Source: Frankiales bacterium
GTDB lineage: Bacteria; Actinomycetota; Actinomycetes; S36-B12; CAIYMF01
Reading direction: 5' to 3'
Assembly (NCBI GenBank): GCA_016125335.1
Contig: WGLY01000022.1
Location: 33,926-97,925 of the forward strand
Length of the DNA stretch: 64,000 nt
Shown here: in pieces, positions 25,341 to 33,042 of the stretch
Layout: every line of letters begins with the position of its first letter
Numbering within the stretch: the stretch's first letter is position 1
Made by a program: the position numbers and the translations under genes
The notes under the pieces: generated by a model
What the model saw: the letters and a program-made list of their open reading frames with translations, nothing else
What the model was told of the DNA's origin: nothing
The model's database searches: none

Positions 25341-25871
25341 ATGGTCAGCCGCCCCGAGCAGCAGCCGCCCGACCCCGCGTCGGCCGGCCCGTCCGGCGCA
25401 CCCGCCGACGGGGCGGCGCGGCCGACCCGGCCGGAGAACTGGGTCAGCTCGGAGGTCAGCGAGGCGTTCTACGCCGTCCTCAACCAGATGCCCACGCTGC
25501 GCGTGGCGCTGGCCCGCAGGCTGGGGCTCAACCAGAGCGAGGTCGACGCCATGGAGCACCTCATGGGCGAGCCCATGGGGCCGGTCGAGCTCTCCCGCCG
25601 GCTGCACATGACCTCGGCGTCGGCGACCGTGCTGGTCGACCGGCTCGAGGAGGCCGGCCACGTGGTGCGCGAGCCCGACGTCCACGACGGCCGGCGTCGC
25701 GTGGTCCGGCCCACCGCGCAGGGCGCCACCGCGGTGTTCCAGCAGATCGGCCCCCTCGTCGCCGACCTCGTGGCGGCCGAGGACGTGCTCGACCCGGCCG
25801 AGCGCGAGGCGGTGGTGCGCTACCTCACCCGGGTCCGCGAGGTGCTCACCGCCCACGCCGAGCGCCTCTGA
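25341..25871 (+). CDS. MarR-family transcriptional regulator, probable repressor of MMPL pump
   Basis: The protein is 176 aa from ATG 25341. A Pro/Ala-rich head of about 30 residues precedes VSEAFYAVLNQMP, then the wHTH: LGLNQSEVDAMEHLMGEPMGPVELSRRL, recognition helix TSASATVLVDRLEEAGHVVRE and wing DVHDGRRRVVRPT. The C-terminal helices LVAAEDVLDPAEREAVVRYL form the dimer interface. The ATG follows 4 bases after operator CTAGACTGTCTAG, so repression of its own gene is very likely; TAGACT inside the operator is the probable -10. There is no Shine-Dalgarno, so this mRNA may have a very short leader. Confidence 0.88.
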   Translation: MVSRPEQQPPDPASAGPSGAPADGAARPTRPENWVSSEVSEAFYAVLNQMPTLRVALARRLGLNQSEVDAMEHLMGEPMGPVELSRRLHMTSASATVLVDRLEEAGHVVREPDVHDGRRRVVRPTAQGATAVFQQIGPLVADLVAAEDVLDPAEREAVVRYLTRVREVLTAHAERL

Positions 25872-26002
25872 CCGTGCGGCGCGGTCGCTTCCCCGTCACG
25901 CGCGCACGGCCCGTCCTCCGTCCGCGATTCCGGCCGGACCCGGGTGCGCCTGGGATACCGTGCGCACCGGCCCGAGTGACAGCCGGACGCCGTGGAGGTG
26001 CC

Positions 26003-26959
26003 ATGAGCCGGTCAGGTCCCGTCGACCACCTCGCGCGAGCCGACGACGCGCTCGCCGCGATCGGCCGCACCCCTCTGGTCCGGCTGAACGGGCTCACCGA
26101 GCCGGACGACGCGGAGATCTGGGTCAAGATCGAGTCCGCCAACCCGACCGGTTCGTACAAGGACCGGATGGCGCTGTCGATGATCCTCGGAGCGCAGCGA
26201 TCGGGTCGGCTCGCCCCGCAGCAGCCGGTGGTGGAGTACACGGGCGGCTCCACCGGATCGTCGCTCGCCTATGTCTGCTCCCTCACCGGGCACCCCCTCC
26301 ACATCGTCAGCTCGGACGCCTTCGCCGTGGAGAAGCTGCGCACCATGCAGGCGCTTGGCGCCCACGTCGAGCTCGTCCCGAGCCCGGAGGGCATCACACC
26401 CGACCTCATCCCGCGGATGCGCGAGCGGGCGCAGCAGATCGCGCGCGAGACGGGCGCCTACGCCACCGACCAGTTCAACAACCACGACATGGTCGACGGG
26501 TACGTCGCCCTGGGCGAGGAGATCGTCGGCCAGCTCGACGGCGAGGTCGACGCCTTCTGCTCCTACGTCGGCACCGCCGGATGCTTCCTCGGCACGACAC
26601 GGGCGCTGCGCGCGGCCGTGCCGGGGGTGCACCGTGTCGTCGTCGAGCCCGCCGAGTCCGCCGTCCTGTCCGGGCAGCCGGCCGGCACCCACCACATCGA
26701 GGGAGGGGGCATCGGCTTCGTCCCGCCCCAGCTGAGCGCCGACGACTACGACGAGGTGCTGCCGGTCCCGGAGGCGGAGGCGTTCGCGATGGCGCGCGAC
26801 GCCGCGCGACGCGCCGGGATCTTCTCCGGTCCCTCGACCGGGGCCAACCTCGTGGCGGCCCGGCACCTGGCCCGGCGTCTCGGCGCGGGGCACCGGGTGG
26901 TCACGCTGCAGGTGGACAGCGGCCTGAAGTACCTGTCGGGCGGGCTCTACGAGGGGTGA
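26003..26959 (+). CDS. Cysteine synthase/cystathionine beta-synthase-like PLP enzyme
   Basis: The protein is 318 aa, fold-type II PLP enzyme of the CysK/CBS group. The Schiff-base Lys is in NPTGSYKDRMA, the cofactor-contacting EYTGGSTGSSLAYVCSL is the Asn/Ser-Gly loop (here GGSTGSS), and the phosphate loop is GTAGCFLGTTRAL; a Ser ligand for N1 lies in FSGPSTGANLVAA. The start is ATG 26003, after GGAGGTGCC. A -10-like TACCGT lies about 50 bases upstream. It is likely a cysteine synthase-type beta-replacement enzyme, but the substrate is not certain since no sulphur genes adjoin. Confidence 0.85.
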   Translation: MSRSGPVDHLARADDALAAIGRTPLVRLNGLTEPDDAEIWVKIESANPTGSYKDRMALSMILGAQRSGRLAPQQPVVEYTGGSTGSSLAYVCSLTGHPLHIVSSDAFAVEKLRTMQALGAHVELVPSPEGITPDLIPRMRERAQQIARETGAYATDQFNNHDMVDGYVALGEEIVGQLDGEVDAFCSYVGTAGCFLGTTRALRAAVPGVHRVVVEPAESAVLSGQPAGTHHIEGGGIGFVPPQLSADDYDEVLPVPEAEAFAMARDAARRAGIFSGPSTGANLVAARHLARRLGAGHRVVTLQVDSGLKYLSGGLYEG

Positions 26960-26999
26960 GCGCCGGCCACCGTCGACGGCGTGACGGCCACCTGCGAGG

Positions 27000-27620
27000 G
27001 TGACGCCCGTGGCAGTGGTCCCCGAGGTGCGCGAGCTGGTGCGCGAGGAGTGGGCCGAGGCGGGTCTCGTGGCTGCGCGGGCCTTCTTCGACGAGGAGTT
27101 CGTCGTCGGGATGCTCGGGCCGGAGCCGTTCGAGCGGTTCGTCGGCGTGCGGCACTTCTACCTCGCCGAGCCCTGGGACGAGGACGCCGTGCACCTCGGC
27201 GTGTTCCTCGGGGACACGCTCGTCGGCGTCGTGCGGGCCTCGCCCTACGGCCGCTGCTTCGTGTGCCGGCACGTGTCGCCCGACGCGCCGCCGGACGACC
27301 CGATCCTGGCCAAGGACTGGGTCTTCGAGCTGGGCGTCCTGCGCGGCCACGCGCCGTACGACGGGCACGCGTGGATCAGCCGCGTCGCGGTCGAGCCGTC
27401 GCTGCACGGCACGGGCCTGGGCCGGCTGCTGCTCGAGGCCGCGCTCGACCGCCTGGCGCAGGACGGCCCGGGCACCGTGCTGCTCGAGTGCCTCGCCAGC
27501 CGCGAGGGGTTCTACCTCGCCCGCGGCTTCACCCGGGTCGAGGAGATGCCCGACCCCAACGCGGAGCGCTCCTGGCTGATGCGTGCGGACCTCCCCCGGA
27601 GCACGGCCCCGGCGTCCTGA
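27000..27620 (+). CDS. GNAT-family N-acetyltransferase
   Basis: The protein is 206 aa. The acetyl-CoA binding core reads WISRVAVEPSLHGTGLGRLLLEAAL (beta4 and the P-loop-like alpha3, with G-x-G-x-G pattern), followed by LLECLASREGFYLARGFTRVEEM typical of beta5 to beta7. The N-terminal 100 residues hold FDEEFVVGMLGPEPFERF and a VHLGVFLGDTLVGVVRAS strand pair. The acyl acceptor is unknown. GTG 27000 follows GCGAGG. It is 40 bases behind the PLP enzyme gene and may be cotranscribed. Confidence 0.85.
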   Translation: MTPVAVVPEVRELVREEWAEAGLVAARAFFDEEFVVGMLGPEPFERFVGVRHFYLAEPWDEDAVHLGVFLGDTLVGVVRASPYGRCFVCRHVSPDAPPDDPILAKDWVFELGVLRGHAPYDGHAWISRVAVEPSLHGTGLGRLLLEAALDRLAQDGPGTVLLECLASREGFYLARGFTRVEEMPDPNAERSWLMRADLPRSTAPAS

Positions 27621-27681
27621 GCCCTGCGGGACGGGTCGCACGCACGGCCGTGCTCGACCCGCCTTCGCGCCTGTCGCGCGG

Positions 27682-27687
27682 CTAGCG
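27682..27687 (+). promoter_or_regulatory. -10 element TAGCGT of the SDR gene
   Basis: TAGCGT lies about 32 bases before the ATG at 27719, in a gap behind the GNAT gene. The leader contains GGGAGGGAACGAG, giving a ribosome-binding site near the ATG. No good -35 is seen. Confidence 0.4.
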
Positions 27688-27718
27688 TGGACGGCGCAGG
27701 GGTGCGGGAGGGAACGAG

Positions 27719-28480
27719 ATGGACACCTCGAGGCACAGCGGCAAGGTCGCGATCGTCACCGGCGCGGCCAACGGGATCGGGCGCGCCACGGTGCTGCGGC
27801 TGGCGGCCGAGGGGGCGCGGGTCGTCGGCTTCGACGTCAACGACACCGCGCTCGCGGAGACCAGCGAGGCGCTCGGGGCGGCCGGCCTCACGGCCGAGCT
27901 CGTCGCCGCCGACATCACCTCGCAGGCCGACGTCGACCGGGTCGTCGCCCTCGCCGGCCCGCGCATCGACGTCCTGGCGAACGTGGCCGGGATCATGGAC
28001 CACTTCCTGCCCCTCGGCGAGGTCGACGACGCCACCTGGGAGCGCGTGCTCGGCGTCAACCTCACGGGTGTGATGCGCCTGACCCGCGCGGTGCTGCCCG
28101 TGATGCTCGCGCAGGACGGCGGCGGCGCGATCGTCACCGTGGCCTCGAAGGCGTCGCTGGGCGCGGGGGCCTCGGGCGTCGCGTACACGACGTCCAAGCA
28201 CGGCGTGATCGGCCTCGTCCGCAGCGTCGCGTACTTCTACGGCCCCCAGGGCATCCGGTCCAACGCCGTGCTGCCCGGCGCCGTGGAGACCGCGATCGGC
28301 GCGACGGCCGCGCCCCAGTCCGAGTGGGCGATGCAGCGCGCCATGCTCTCGATGGGGGTGATGGGCAGCCCCGCGCAGCCCGACCAGATCGCCTCGGTCG
28401 TCTCGTGGCTCGCGAGCGAGGAGGCGTCCAACGTCAACGGCGCCACCGTGTCCGCCGACGGCGGGTGGTCCACGGCCTGA
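27719..28480 (+). CDS. Short-chain dehydrogenase/reductase
   Basis: The protein is 253 aa, classical SDR length. It has the NAD(P) motif TGAANGIGRA, NVAG, the catalytic Ser in VASKASLG, the YxxxK pair in YTTSKHG, and IRSNAVLPGAVET after the active site, ending SADGGWSTA. Such enzymes oxidise alcohols or reduce ketones. The substrate cannot be told. A strong hairpin terminator follows it. Confidence 0.92.
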   Translation: MDTSRHSGKVAIVTGAANGIGRATVLRLAAEGARVVGFDVNDTALAETSEALGAAGLTAELVAADITSQADVDRVVALAGPRIDVLANVAGIMDHFLPLGEVDDATWERVLGVNLTGVMRLTRAVLPVMLAQDGGGAIVTVASKASLGAGASGVAYTTSKHGVIGLVRSVAYFYGPQGIRSNAVLPGAVETAIGATAAPQSEWAMQRAMLSMGVMGSPAQPDQIASVVSWLASEEASNVNGATVSADGGWSTA

Positions 28481-28492
28481 GAGCCCGACCCA

Positions 28493-28534
28493 GCATGCGT
28501 ACGCCGGCCGTCTCGGGGGCCGGCGTACGCATGC
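28493..28534. terminator. Perfect 17-bp hairpin between convergent genes
   Basis: GCATGCGTACGCCGGCC (28493-28509) and GGCCGGCGTACGCATGC (28518-28534) pair perfectly around the 8-base loop GTCTCGGG. It sits 12 bases after the SDR stop and 39 before the end of the convergent NmrA-like gene. It is a bidirectional terminator without a T-tract. Confidence 0.8.
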
Positions 28535-28573
28535 GGGTCCCGTGCCAGGAGCGGGCGCTCCCCCGGCCCGTCG

Positions 28574-29422
28574 TCAGACGTCGGCGGCGATGCGTGCCGC
28601 GAGCTCGTCCAGGCTCGTCGCGGGGCGGCCGGTGATGTGCTCGACCGCGGTCGACACCGTCGCCATCTCCCCCGCGGCGATGGCCGTGTAGGTGGACACC
28701 CACGCCTCCACCAGCCAGTCGGGGGCGTCGTAGGCCGCCCGCGACGCGTAGGCCTCCTCGAGCGTCTCGTCGTGGAAGCGGTAGGTGCGACCGAGGCGGC
28801 GGGTCAGCACCGCGGCGACCTCGTCGAGGGTCAGCGCCTCCGGACCCGTCACCGAGTAGGCGACGTCGCGATGCGCCGCCGACCGGAGGAGCACCTCGGT
28901 GGCCACGTCCGCGACGTCGTCGATCGCCACGACCGAGGCGCGGCCGTCACCGGCCGGACCGCGGATGACGCCGTCGTCGCCGGCGAGGCGCAGCATGTCG
29001 TCGGCGTAGAGCGAGTCGCGCAGGAACGTGAAGCTCATGCCGCTGCGGCCGATGTGCTGCTCGGTGGCCCAGTGGTCGCGCGCGAGGGTGAACGTCGCGT
29101 CAGGGTGCGCGTTGAGGAACGACACGTACACGAGGTGCTGCACGCCGGCGGCCGCGGCGGCGTCGACGAACGTGAGGTGCTGCGCCACCCGGTCGACGCT
29201 CTCGGACGCGGACACCATCAGCGCGACCTCCACGCCCTCGAGGGCGCGGCTCACCGCGGCGCCTTCGTCGTAGGAGGCCGCCACCACGTCGGCGCCGCTC
29301 AGCTGCGGCGCGCGCGACGGGTCGCGCACGAGGAGCCGCTGCCGGGCGCCGCTGCCGGCCAGGCGCGCCGCCACGCGGCCGCCGAGCCGGCCGGTCGACC
29401 CGGTGACGCCGATGACCGCCAT
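28574..29422 (-). CDS. NmrA-like NAD(P)-binding protein (atypical SDR)
   Basis: The protein is 282 aa. N-terminal Rossmann motif is GVTGSTGRLGGRVAARL, with VRDPSRAP at beta2, and a long substrate-binding tail containing LDEVAAVLTRRLGRTYRF. It is typical of NmrA/QOR2-type quinone oxidoreductases or redox-sensing proteins. Only general function can be given. The ATG lies six bases after a TAGCGT -10, so the transcript is probably leaderless. Confidence 0.85.
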   Translation of the reverse strand: MAVIGVTGSTGRLGGRVAARLAGSGARQRLLVRDPSRAPQLSGADVVAASYDEGAAVSRALEGVEVALMVSASESVDRVAQHLTFVDAAAAAGVQHLVYVSFLNAHPDATFTLARDHWATEQHIGRSGMSFTFLRDSLYADDMLRLAGDDGVIRGPAGDGRASVVAIDDVADVATEVLLRSAAHRDVAYSVTGPEALTLDEVAAVLTRRLGRTYRFHDETLEEAYASRAAYDAPDWLVEAWVSTYTAIAAGEMATVSTAVEHITGRPATSLDELAARIAADV

Positions 29423-29428
29423 GGCCGA

Positions 29429-29434
29429 ACGCTA
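29429..29434 (-). promoter_or_regulatory. -10 element TAGCGT of a leaderless promoter
   Basis: On the minus strand TAGCGT (ACGCTA on plus) is followed by six bases and the ATG at 29422. No Shine-Dalgarno sequence is present. Same spacing as the promoters before 6543, 9495, 59430 and 63354. Confidence 0.6.
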
Positions 29435-29532
29435 CGGCGTCCCGCGCGTCCCGGCCGGTCCGGACGGCGCGGCCGCGGGATGCGGTTGGCGAGGGGGGAC
29501 GTCGGCGGCGGGGCGACGCGCGAGCGCGCCGT

Positions 29533-29538
29533 CTAGGG
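29533..29538 (+). promoter_or_regulatory. -10 element TAGGGT of the aldehyde dehydrogenase gene
   Basis: TAGGGT lies about 32 bases before the ATG at 29570. The leader carries GACGGGAG as ribosome-binding site. The divergent minus-strand promoter of the NmrA-like gene is 100 bases away. Confidence 0.45.
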
Positions 29539-29569
29539 TCCTGGCAGGGACGAGCGGACGGGAGTCGCG

Positions 29570-31021
29570 ATGGGCAGGCAGATCACCTCGGTCGTGGGCG
29601 GGTCGACCGTGACGGGCGGGGGCGTCCACGCGGACGTCAACCCGTCGGACCTCTCCGACGTCGTCGTGGAGCACGGGACCGCCGACGTCGACGTCGCACG
29701 GCAGGCGATCGACGCCGCGGCCGCCGCCTTCCCGGTGTGGTCGGCCACCACGCCCTGGCAGCGCTCCGAGGTGCTCGACCGGGCCGGCTCGGAGGTGCTC
29801 GCGCGCGCCGACGAGCTCGGCGACCTGCTCGCCCGCGAGGAGGGCAAGACCCTGCCCGAGGCGCGCGGCGAGGTGGTGCGCGCCGGCCAGATCCTCAAGT
29901 ACTTCGCCGGCGCGGTGCTGGCACCGCACGGGCACGTGCTGGACTCGGTGCGGCCCGGCATCGAGGTGACCGTCACCCGCGAGCCGCTCGGCGTCGTCTC
30001 GGTGATCACGCCGTGGAACTTCCCCATCGCCATCCCGGCCTGGAAGGTGGCGCCGGCCCTCGCGTTCGGCAACACCGTGGTGCTCAAGCCGGCCGAGCTC
30101 GTGCCCGCGAGCGCGTGGGAGCTCGTCGACATCCTCAACCGGGCCGGGCTGCCCGAGGGCGCGCTCAACCTCGTGCTGGGGCGAGGTTCGGTGCTCGGCC
30201 CCACGCTCACGACCGACCCGGCGGTGAACGCCGTCACGTTCACCGGCTCGGTGGCCACCGGCCGCATCATCCTCGACGCCCCTGCGCCGGTGGGCCGCAA
30301 GGTGCAGCTCGAGCTCGGCGGCAAGAACCCGCTCGTCGTCGTGGACGACGCCGACCTCGCCGTGGCGGTGGAGTGCCTCGTGCAGGGCGGGTTCGGCAGC
30401 ACCGGCCAGCGGTGCACGGCGTCGTCGTGGGTGATCGTCACCGACGCCATCCACGACCGGTTCGTGGACGCGGTGCGCGAGCGGCTCGGGCGCTGGGCCG
30501 TGGGCGACGCCCGGGCCGCGGGCACCGACATGGGTCCGGTGGTCGACGAGACGCAGCTGGCGCAGAACCTGCGCTACCTCGACGTCGCGCGCGAGGAGGG
30601 CGGCGAGGTGCTCGGCGGCGAGCTGGTGGAGTCGGCCACGCAGGGCCACTTCATGGCCCCGGCGCTCGTGCTCGGCACCGCCCCCGAGCACACGATCAAC
30701 CGCGAGGAGGTGTTCGGCCCCGTCGTGTCGGTGGTGCGGGTGCCGGACTACGCCGCGGCGCTCGAGGCGGCCAACGGCAGCACGATGAACCTGTCGGCCG
30801 GCATCTGCACCACGGACCTCGCGACGGCGTCGCACTTCCGCCGCCACTCCAAGGCCGGGATGGTGATGGTGAACCTGCCCACCGCCGGGGTGGACTTCCA
30901 CGTGCCGTTCGGCGGCCGCGGCGACTCCAGCCACGGCCCGCGCGAGCAGGGCTTCGCCGCCGTCGACTTCTTCACCACGAGCAAGACGGCGTACACCGCC
31001 GCCGGAGCCCCGCGCACCTGA
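29570..31021 (+). CDS. Aldehyde dehydrogenase, alpha-ketoglutarate-semialdehyde dehydrogenase-like
   Basis: The protein is 483 aa. ALDH signatures include TPWNFPIAIPAWKVAPAL with the cofactor Asn/Lys, VVLKPAELVP, FTGSVATGR, LELGGKNPLVVVDDAD (Glu base) and the nucleophile in GSTGQRCTASSWV. The C-terminal GVDFHVPFGGRGDSSHGPREQGFAAVDFF resembles KGSA dehydrogenases, which finish several sugar-acid and hydroxyproline catabolic routes by producing 2-oxoglutarate. No dehydratase genes for those routes are beside it, so the pathway is uncertain. It ends in a very strong hairpin. Confidence 0.88.
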   Translation: MGRQITSVVGGSTVTGGGVHADVNPSDLSDVVVEHGTADVDVARQAIDAAAAAFPVWSATTPWQRSEVLDRAGSEVLARADELGDLLAREEGKTLPEARGEVVRAGQILKYFAGAVLAPHGHVLDSVRPGIEVTVTREPLGVVSVITPWNFPIAIPAWKVAPALAFGNTVVLKPAELVPASAWELVDILNRAGLPEGALNLVLGRGSVLGPTLTTDPAVNAVTFTGSVATGRIILDAPAPVGRKVQLELGGKNPLVVVDDADLAVAVECLVQGGFGSTGQRCTASSWVIVTDAIHDRFVDAVRERLGRWAVGDARAAGTDMGPVVDETQLAQNLRYLDVAREEGGEVLGGELVESATQGHFMAPALVLGTAPEHTINREEVFGPVVSVVRVPDYAAALEAANGSTMNLSAGICTTDLATASHFRRHSKAGMVMVNLPTAGVDFHVPFGGRGDSSHGPREQGFAAVDFFTTSKTAYTAAGAPRT

Positions 31022-31029
31022 CCCCCCGC

Positions 31030-31090
31030 GATGTCACTGGTGAAAGGGCTGCTTCCGGGGCCCGGAAGCGACCGTTTCACCAGTGACATC
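31030..31090. terminator. Long nested hairpin between convergent ALDH and LigD-pol genes
   Basis: Perfect 16-bp arms GATGTCACTGGTGAAA (31030-31045) and TTTCACCAGTGACATC (31075-31090) enclose an inner stem GCTTCC/GGAAGC around 31051-31069. It begins 9 bases after one stop and ends 8 bases before the other, so it serves both genes. This is unusually long for a terminator in GC-rich DNA. Confidence 0.75.
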
Positions 31091-31097
31091 GGACCGG

Positions 31098-32018
31098 TCA
31101 GGGGGAGAGGGGGGCGAGGTCGCCGGCGTGGTCGGCGTACCACTCGAGCGCCTCGGCGAGGCTGCGCTGGCGCGTGGTGCCGGCCTCGACGTCGGCCCAC
31201 GGCACCGGGGTGGCCGCGGTCGGGTGATCGCGCCCGCGCAGCGACCACGGCACGATCGTGGTCTTGGCCGGGTTGTTCTGGCTCCAGTCGACGAACACCT
31301 TGCCCGGGCGCAGGTCCTTCGACATGCGGCTCACGACGAGCGCCGGCAGGTGCTGCTCGAGCGCGGCGGCCAGCGCCCGGGCGTACTCCGACGTCGATCC
31401 CGCGCGGTCGATCACGGCGCGGCCCTTGTCCGACGCCTCGGCCAGCGCGGCGTACACCTGCATCCCCTTCGAGCCGCTCGTGACCGCGTACGCGGTCATG
31501 CCGTGGCTCTCGAGCATCGCGCGGACCAGCAGCGCGACCTCGCCGCACTCGGCCAGCCCCGCAGGGGCGCCCGGGTCGAGGTCGACCACCACGCGGTCGG
31601 GCGCGAGGGGCTCGCCCGTGGCGCGGTCGACCCGCCACTGCGGCGCGTGCAGCTCGAGCGCGCCCTGCTGCGCGCACCATGCGACGGCGGCCACCTCGTC
31701 GAGCAGGGGGTAGTCGAGGTCGCGCGCACCGCGGCCGGAGCGCGAGCCGTCGTGGTGCAGCGTCAGGCGCGGGATCCAGTCGGGTGCGCCGCGCGGCATG
31801 TTCTTCTCGAAGAACGGCTCGGCGCCCACGCCGTCGGGCCACCGCTTGCGCGTGACCGGCCGGTCCTTCGCGAGGGCGAGGATCGCGGGCGCGACCGTGA
31901 GGTAGTACTGGAGCACCTCGGCCTTGGTCGTGCCGGTCTCCGGGTAGAGCACCTTGTCGAGGTTGGTCAGCCGCAGCTGGCGGCCGCCGACCTCCGTGGT
32001 CACCGGTCCGCCGTTCAC
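31098..32018 (-). CDS. NHEJ DNA polymerase/primase domain protein (LigD PolDom type)
   Basis: The protein is 306 aa and resembles the stand-alone PolDom of LigD (archaeo-eukaryotic primase fold): LRLTNLDKVLYPETGTTKAEVLQYY at the N-terminus, catalytic acidic motif VVVDLDPG, then TSGSKGMQVYAAL, and SQNNPAKTTIVPWSLR near the end. It adds nucleotides, preferentially ribonucleotides, at double-strand-break ends before ligation. No 3'-phosphoesterase domain is present. The GTG start overlaps the stop of the ligase gene (GTGA), giving a tightly coupled pair. The ku gene is divergent upstream of the ligase. Confidence 0.92.
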   Translation of the reverse strand: MNGGPVTTEVGGRQLRLTNLDKVLYPETGTTKAEVLQYYLTVAPAILALAKDRPVTRKRWPDGVGAEPFFEKNMPRGAPDWIPRLTLHHDGSRSGRGARDLDYPLLDEVAAVAWCAQQGALELHAPQWRVDRATGEPLAPDRVVVDLDPGAPAGLAECGEVALLVRAMLESHGMTAYAVTSGSKGMQVYAALAEASDKGRAVIDRAGSTSEYARALAAALEQHLPALVVSRMSKDLRPGKVFVDWSQNNPAKTTIVPWSLRGRDHPTAATPVPWADVEAGTTRQRSLAEALEWYADHAGDLAPLSP

Positions 32019-32962
32019 GACTCGCCCCCGTCGCCCGTCGCGTCCGCCGCGGTGAGGTCCGGCCGCAACCGGGCCACGGAGGGCGCGCGCAGCAGGCCCT
32101 GGCCACCGCGGCCGAGGTGCTCGACGTCGATCACGAGGAGCGGCTCCACCCAGGTGATGCCGTCGCGCAGCGCGTCGGGCACCGCGTCGCTCGGCTCGAA
32201 CGGGCTCGTCGGCCGCACGGTGTCGGCGAGCACGGCCAGCAGCGCCGTCGACACCTTCTCGGTGAACCCGGACCCGACCGCGCCGTCGTAGCGCAGGCCG
32301 TCGTCGGCCGTGGGCGTGCCCACGAGCACGGAGGCCAGCGGCCGGCCGGACTCCACGCCTCGCTTCCAGCCCCCGATGACGAACGAGTGGGTGCGCCGGT
32401 GAGCCACCTTCACCCAGTCCGGGCTGCGGACGCCGGGGCGGTAGGGCGACGACCTGCGCTTGGCCACCACTCCCTCGAGCCCCTGGGCGGCGGTGGAGGC
32501 GAGCAGCGCCTCGCCGTCGTCGAAGGCGTCCGGCACCAGGACGTGAGCGCTCGGGACGACGGACTCGCGCAGCAGCGCACGGCGCTCGTCGTAGGGGCGG
32601 CCCACGAGGTCGACGCCGCGCAGCCGGAGCAGGTCGAACACCACGTACGTGACCGGGCGCTCGCCGGGCCCGCGCGGCGCGCCCTGGATCCGCGGCGCCA
32701 GCCGCGCGAACGACGGTCGCCCCTGCTCGTCGAAGGCGACGATCTCGCCGTCGAGCACGGTGTCCGGTGGCAGACCGGTGGTGGCGGCGACCTCGGGGAA
32801 CCGCGACGTGGCGTCAGCGCCCGTCCGGCTGGTGAGCCGCAGTCCCTTCTCCGTGGTGCGGGCCAGGATCCGCATCCCGTCCCACTTGACCTCGAACGCC
32901 CAGGTCAGCGGCCCCTCGGTCACCGAGGGCAACGGACCGGGGGTGGCCAGCATGGGTCGCAC
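32015..32962 (-). CDS. ATP-dependent DNA ligase of the NHEJ (LigC/LigD ligase) type
   Basis: The protein is 315 aa from GTG 32962. Motif I carries the AMP-accepting lysine in FEVKWDGMRI; motif III is TYVVFDLLRL, motif IV EGVVAKRRSSPYRPG with second lysine pair, and motif V DWVKVAHRR. The C-terminal OB fold holds VGSGFTEK and WVEPLLVIDVEHLG. It lacks the PolDom and nuclease domain normally fused in mycobacterial LigD; the polymerase is instead the next gene, overlapping by GTGA. It seals ends held by Ku. A TTG 9 codons upstream is a less likely start. Confidence 0.9.
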   Translation of the reverse strand: MRPMLATPGPLPSVTEGPLTWAFEVKWDGMRILARTTEKGLRLTSRTGADATSRFPEVAATTGLPPDTVLDGEIVAFDEQGRPSFARLAPRIQGAPRGPGERPVTYVVFDLLRLRGVDLVGRPYDERRALLRESVVPSAHVLVPDAFDDGEALLASTAAQGLEGVVAKRRSSPYRPGVRSPDWVKVAHRRTHSFVIGGWKRGVESGRPLASVLVGTPTADDGLRYDGAVGSGFTEKVSTALLAVLADTVRPTSPFEPSDAVPDALRDGITWVEPLLVIDVEHLGRGGQGLLRAPSVARLRPDLTAADATGDGGES

Positions 32963-33042
32963 GGGTCCATCATGGCCATTCCGGCACAACGGCGGCGTCT
33001 CCTCGCGTCGTGTGACTTCCCCACCGGTCAGGAGAACCGTCG

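Noticed and set aside
31031..31483. Similar peptides MSLVKG... and MSLVKR... readable on both strands from 31030-31090
   Set aside because: Both arise from the same perfect palindrome, which is a terminator-like hairpin; the frames enter the antisense of the polymerase gene.
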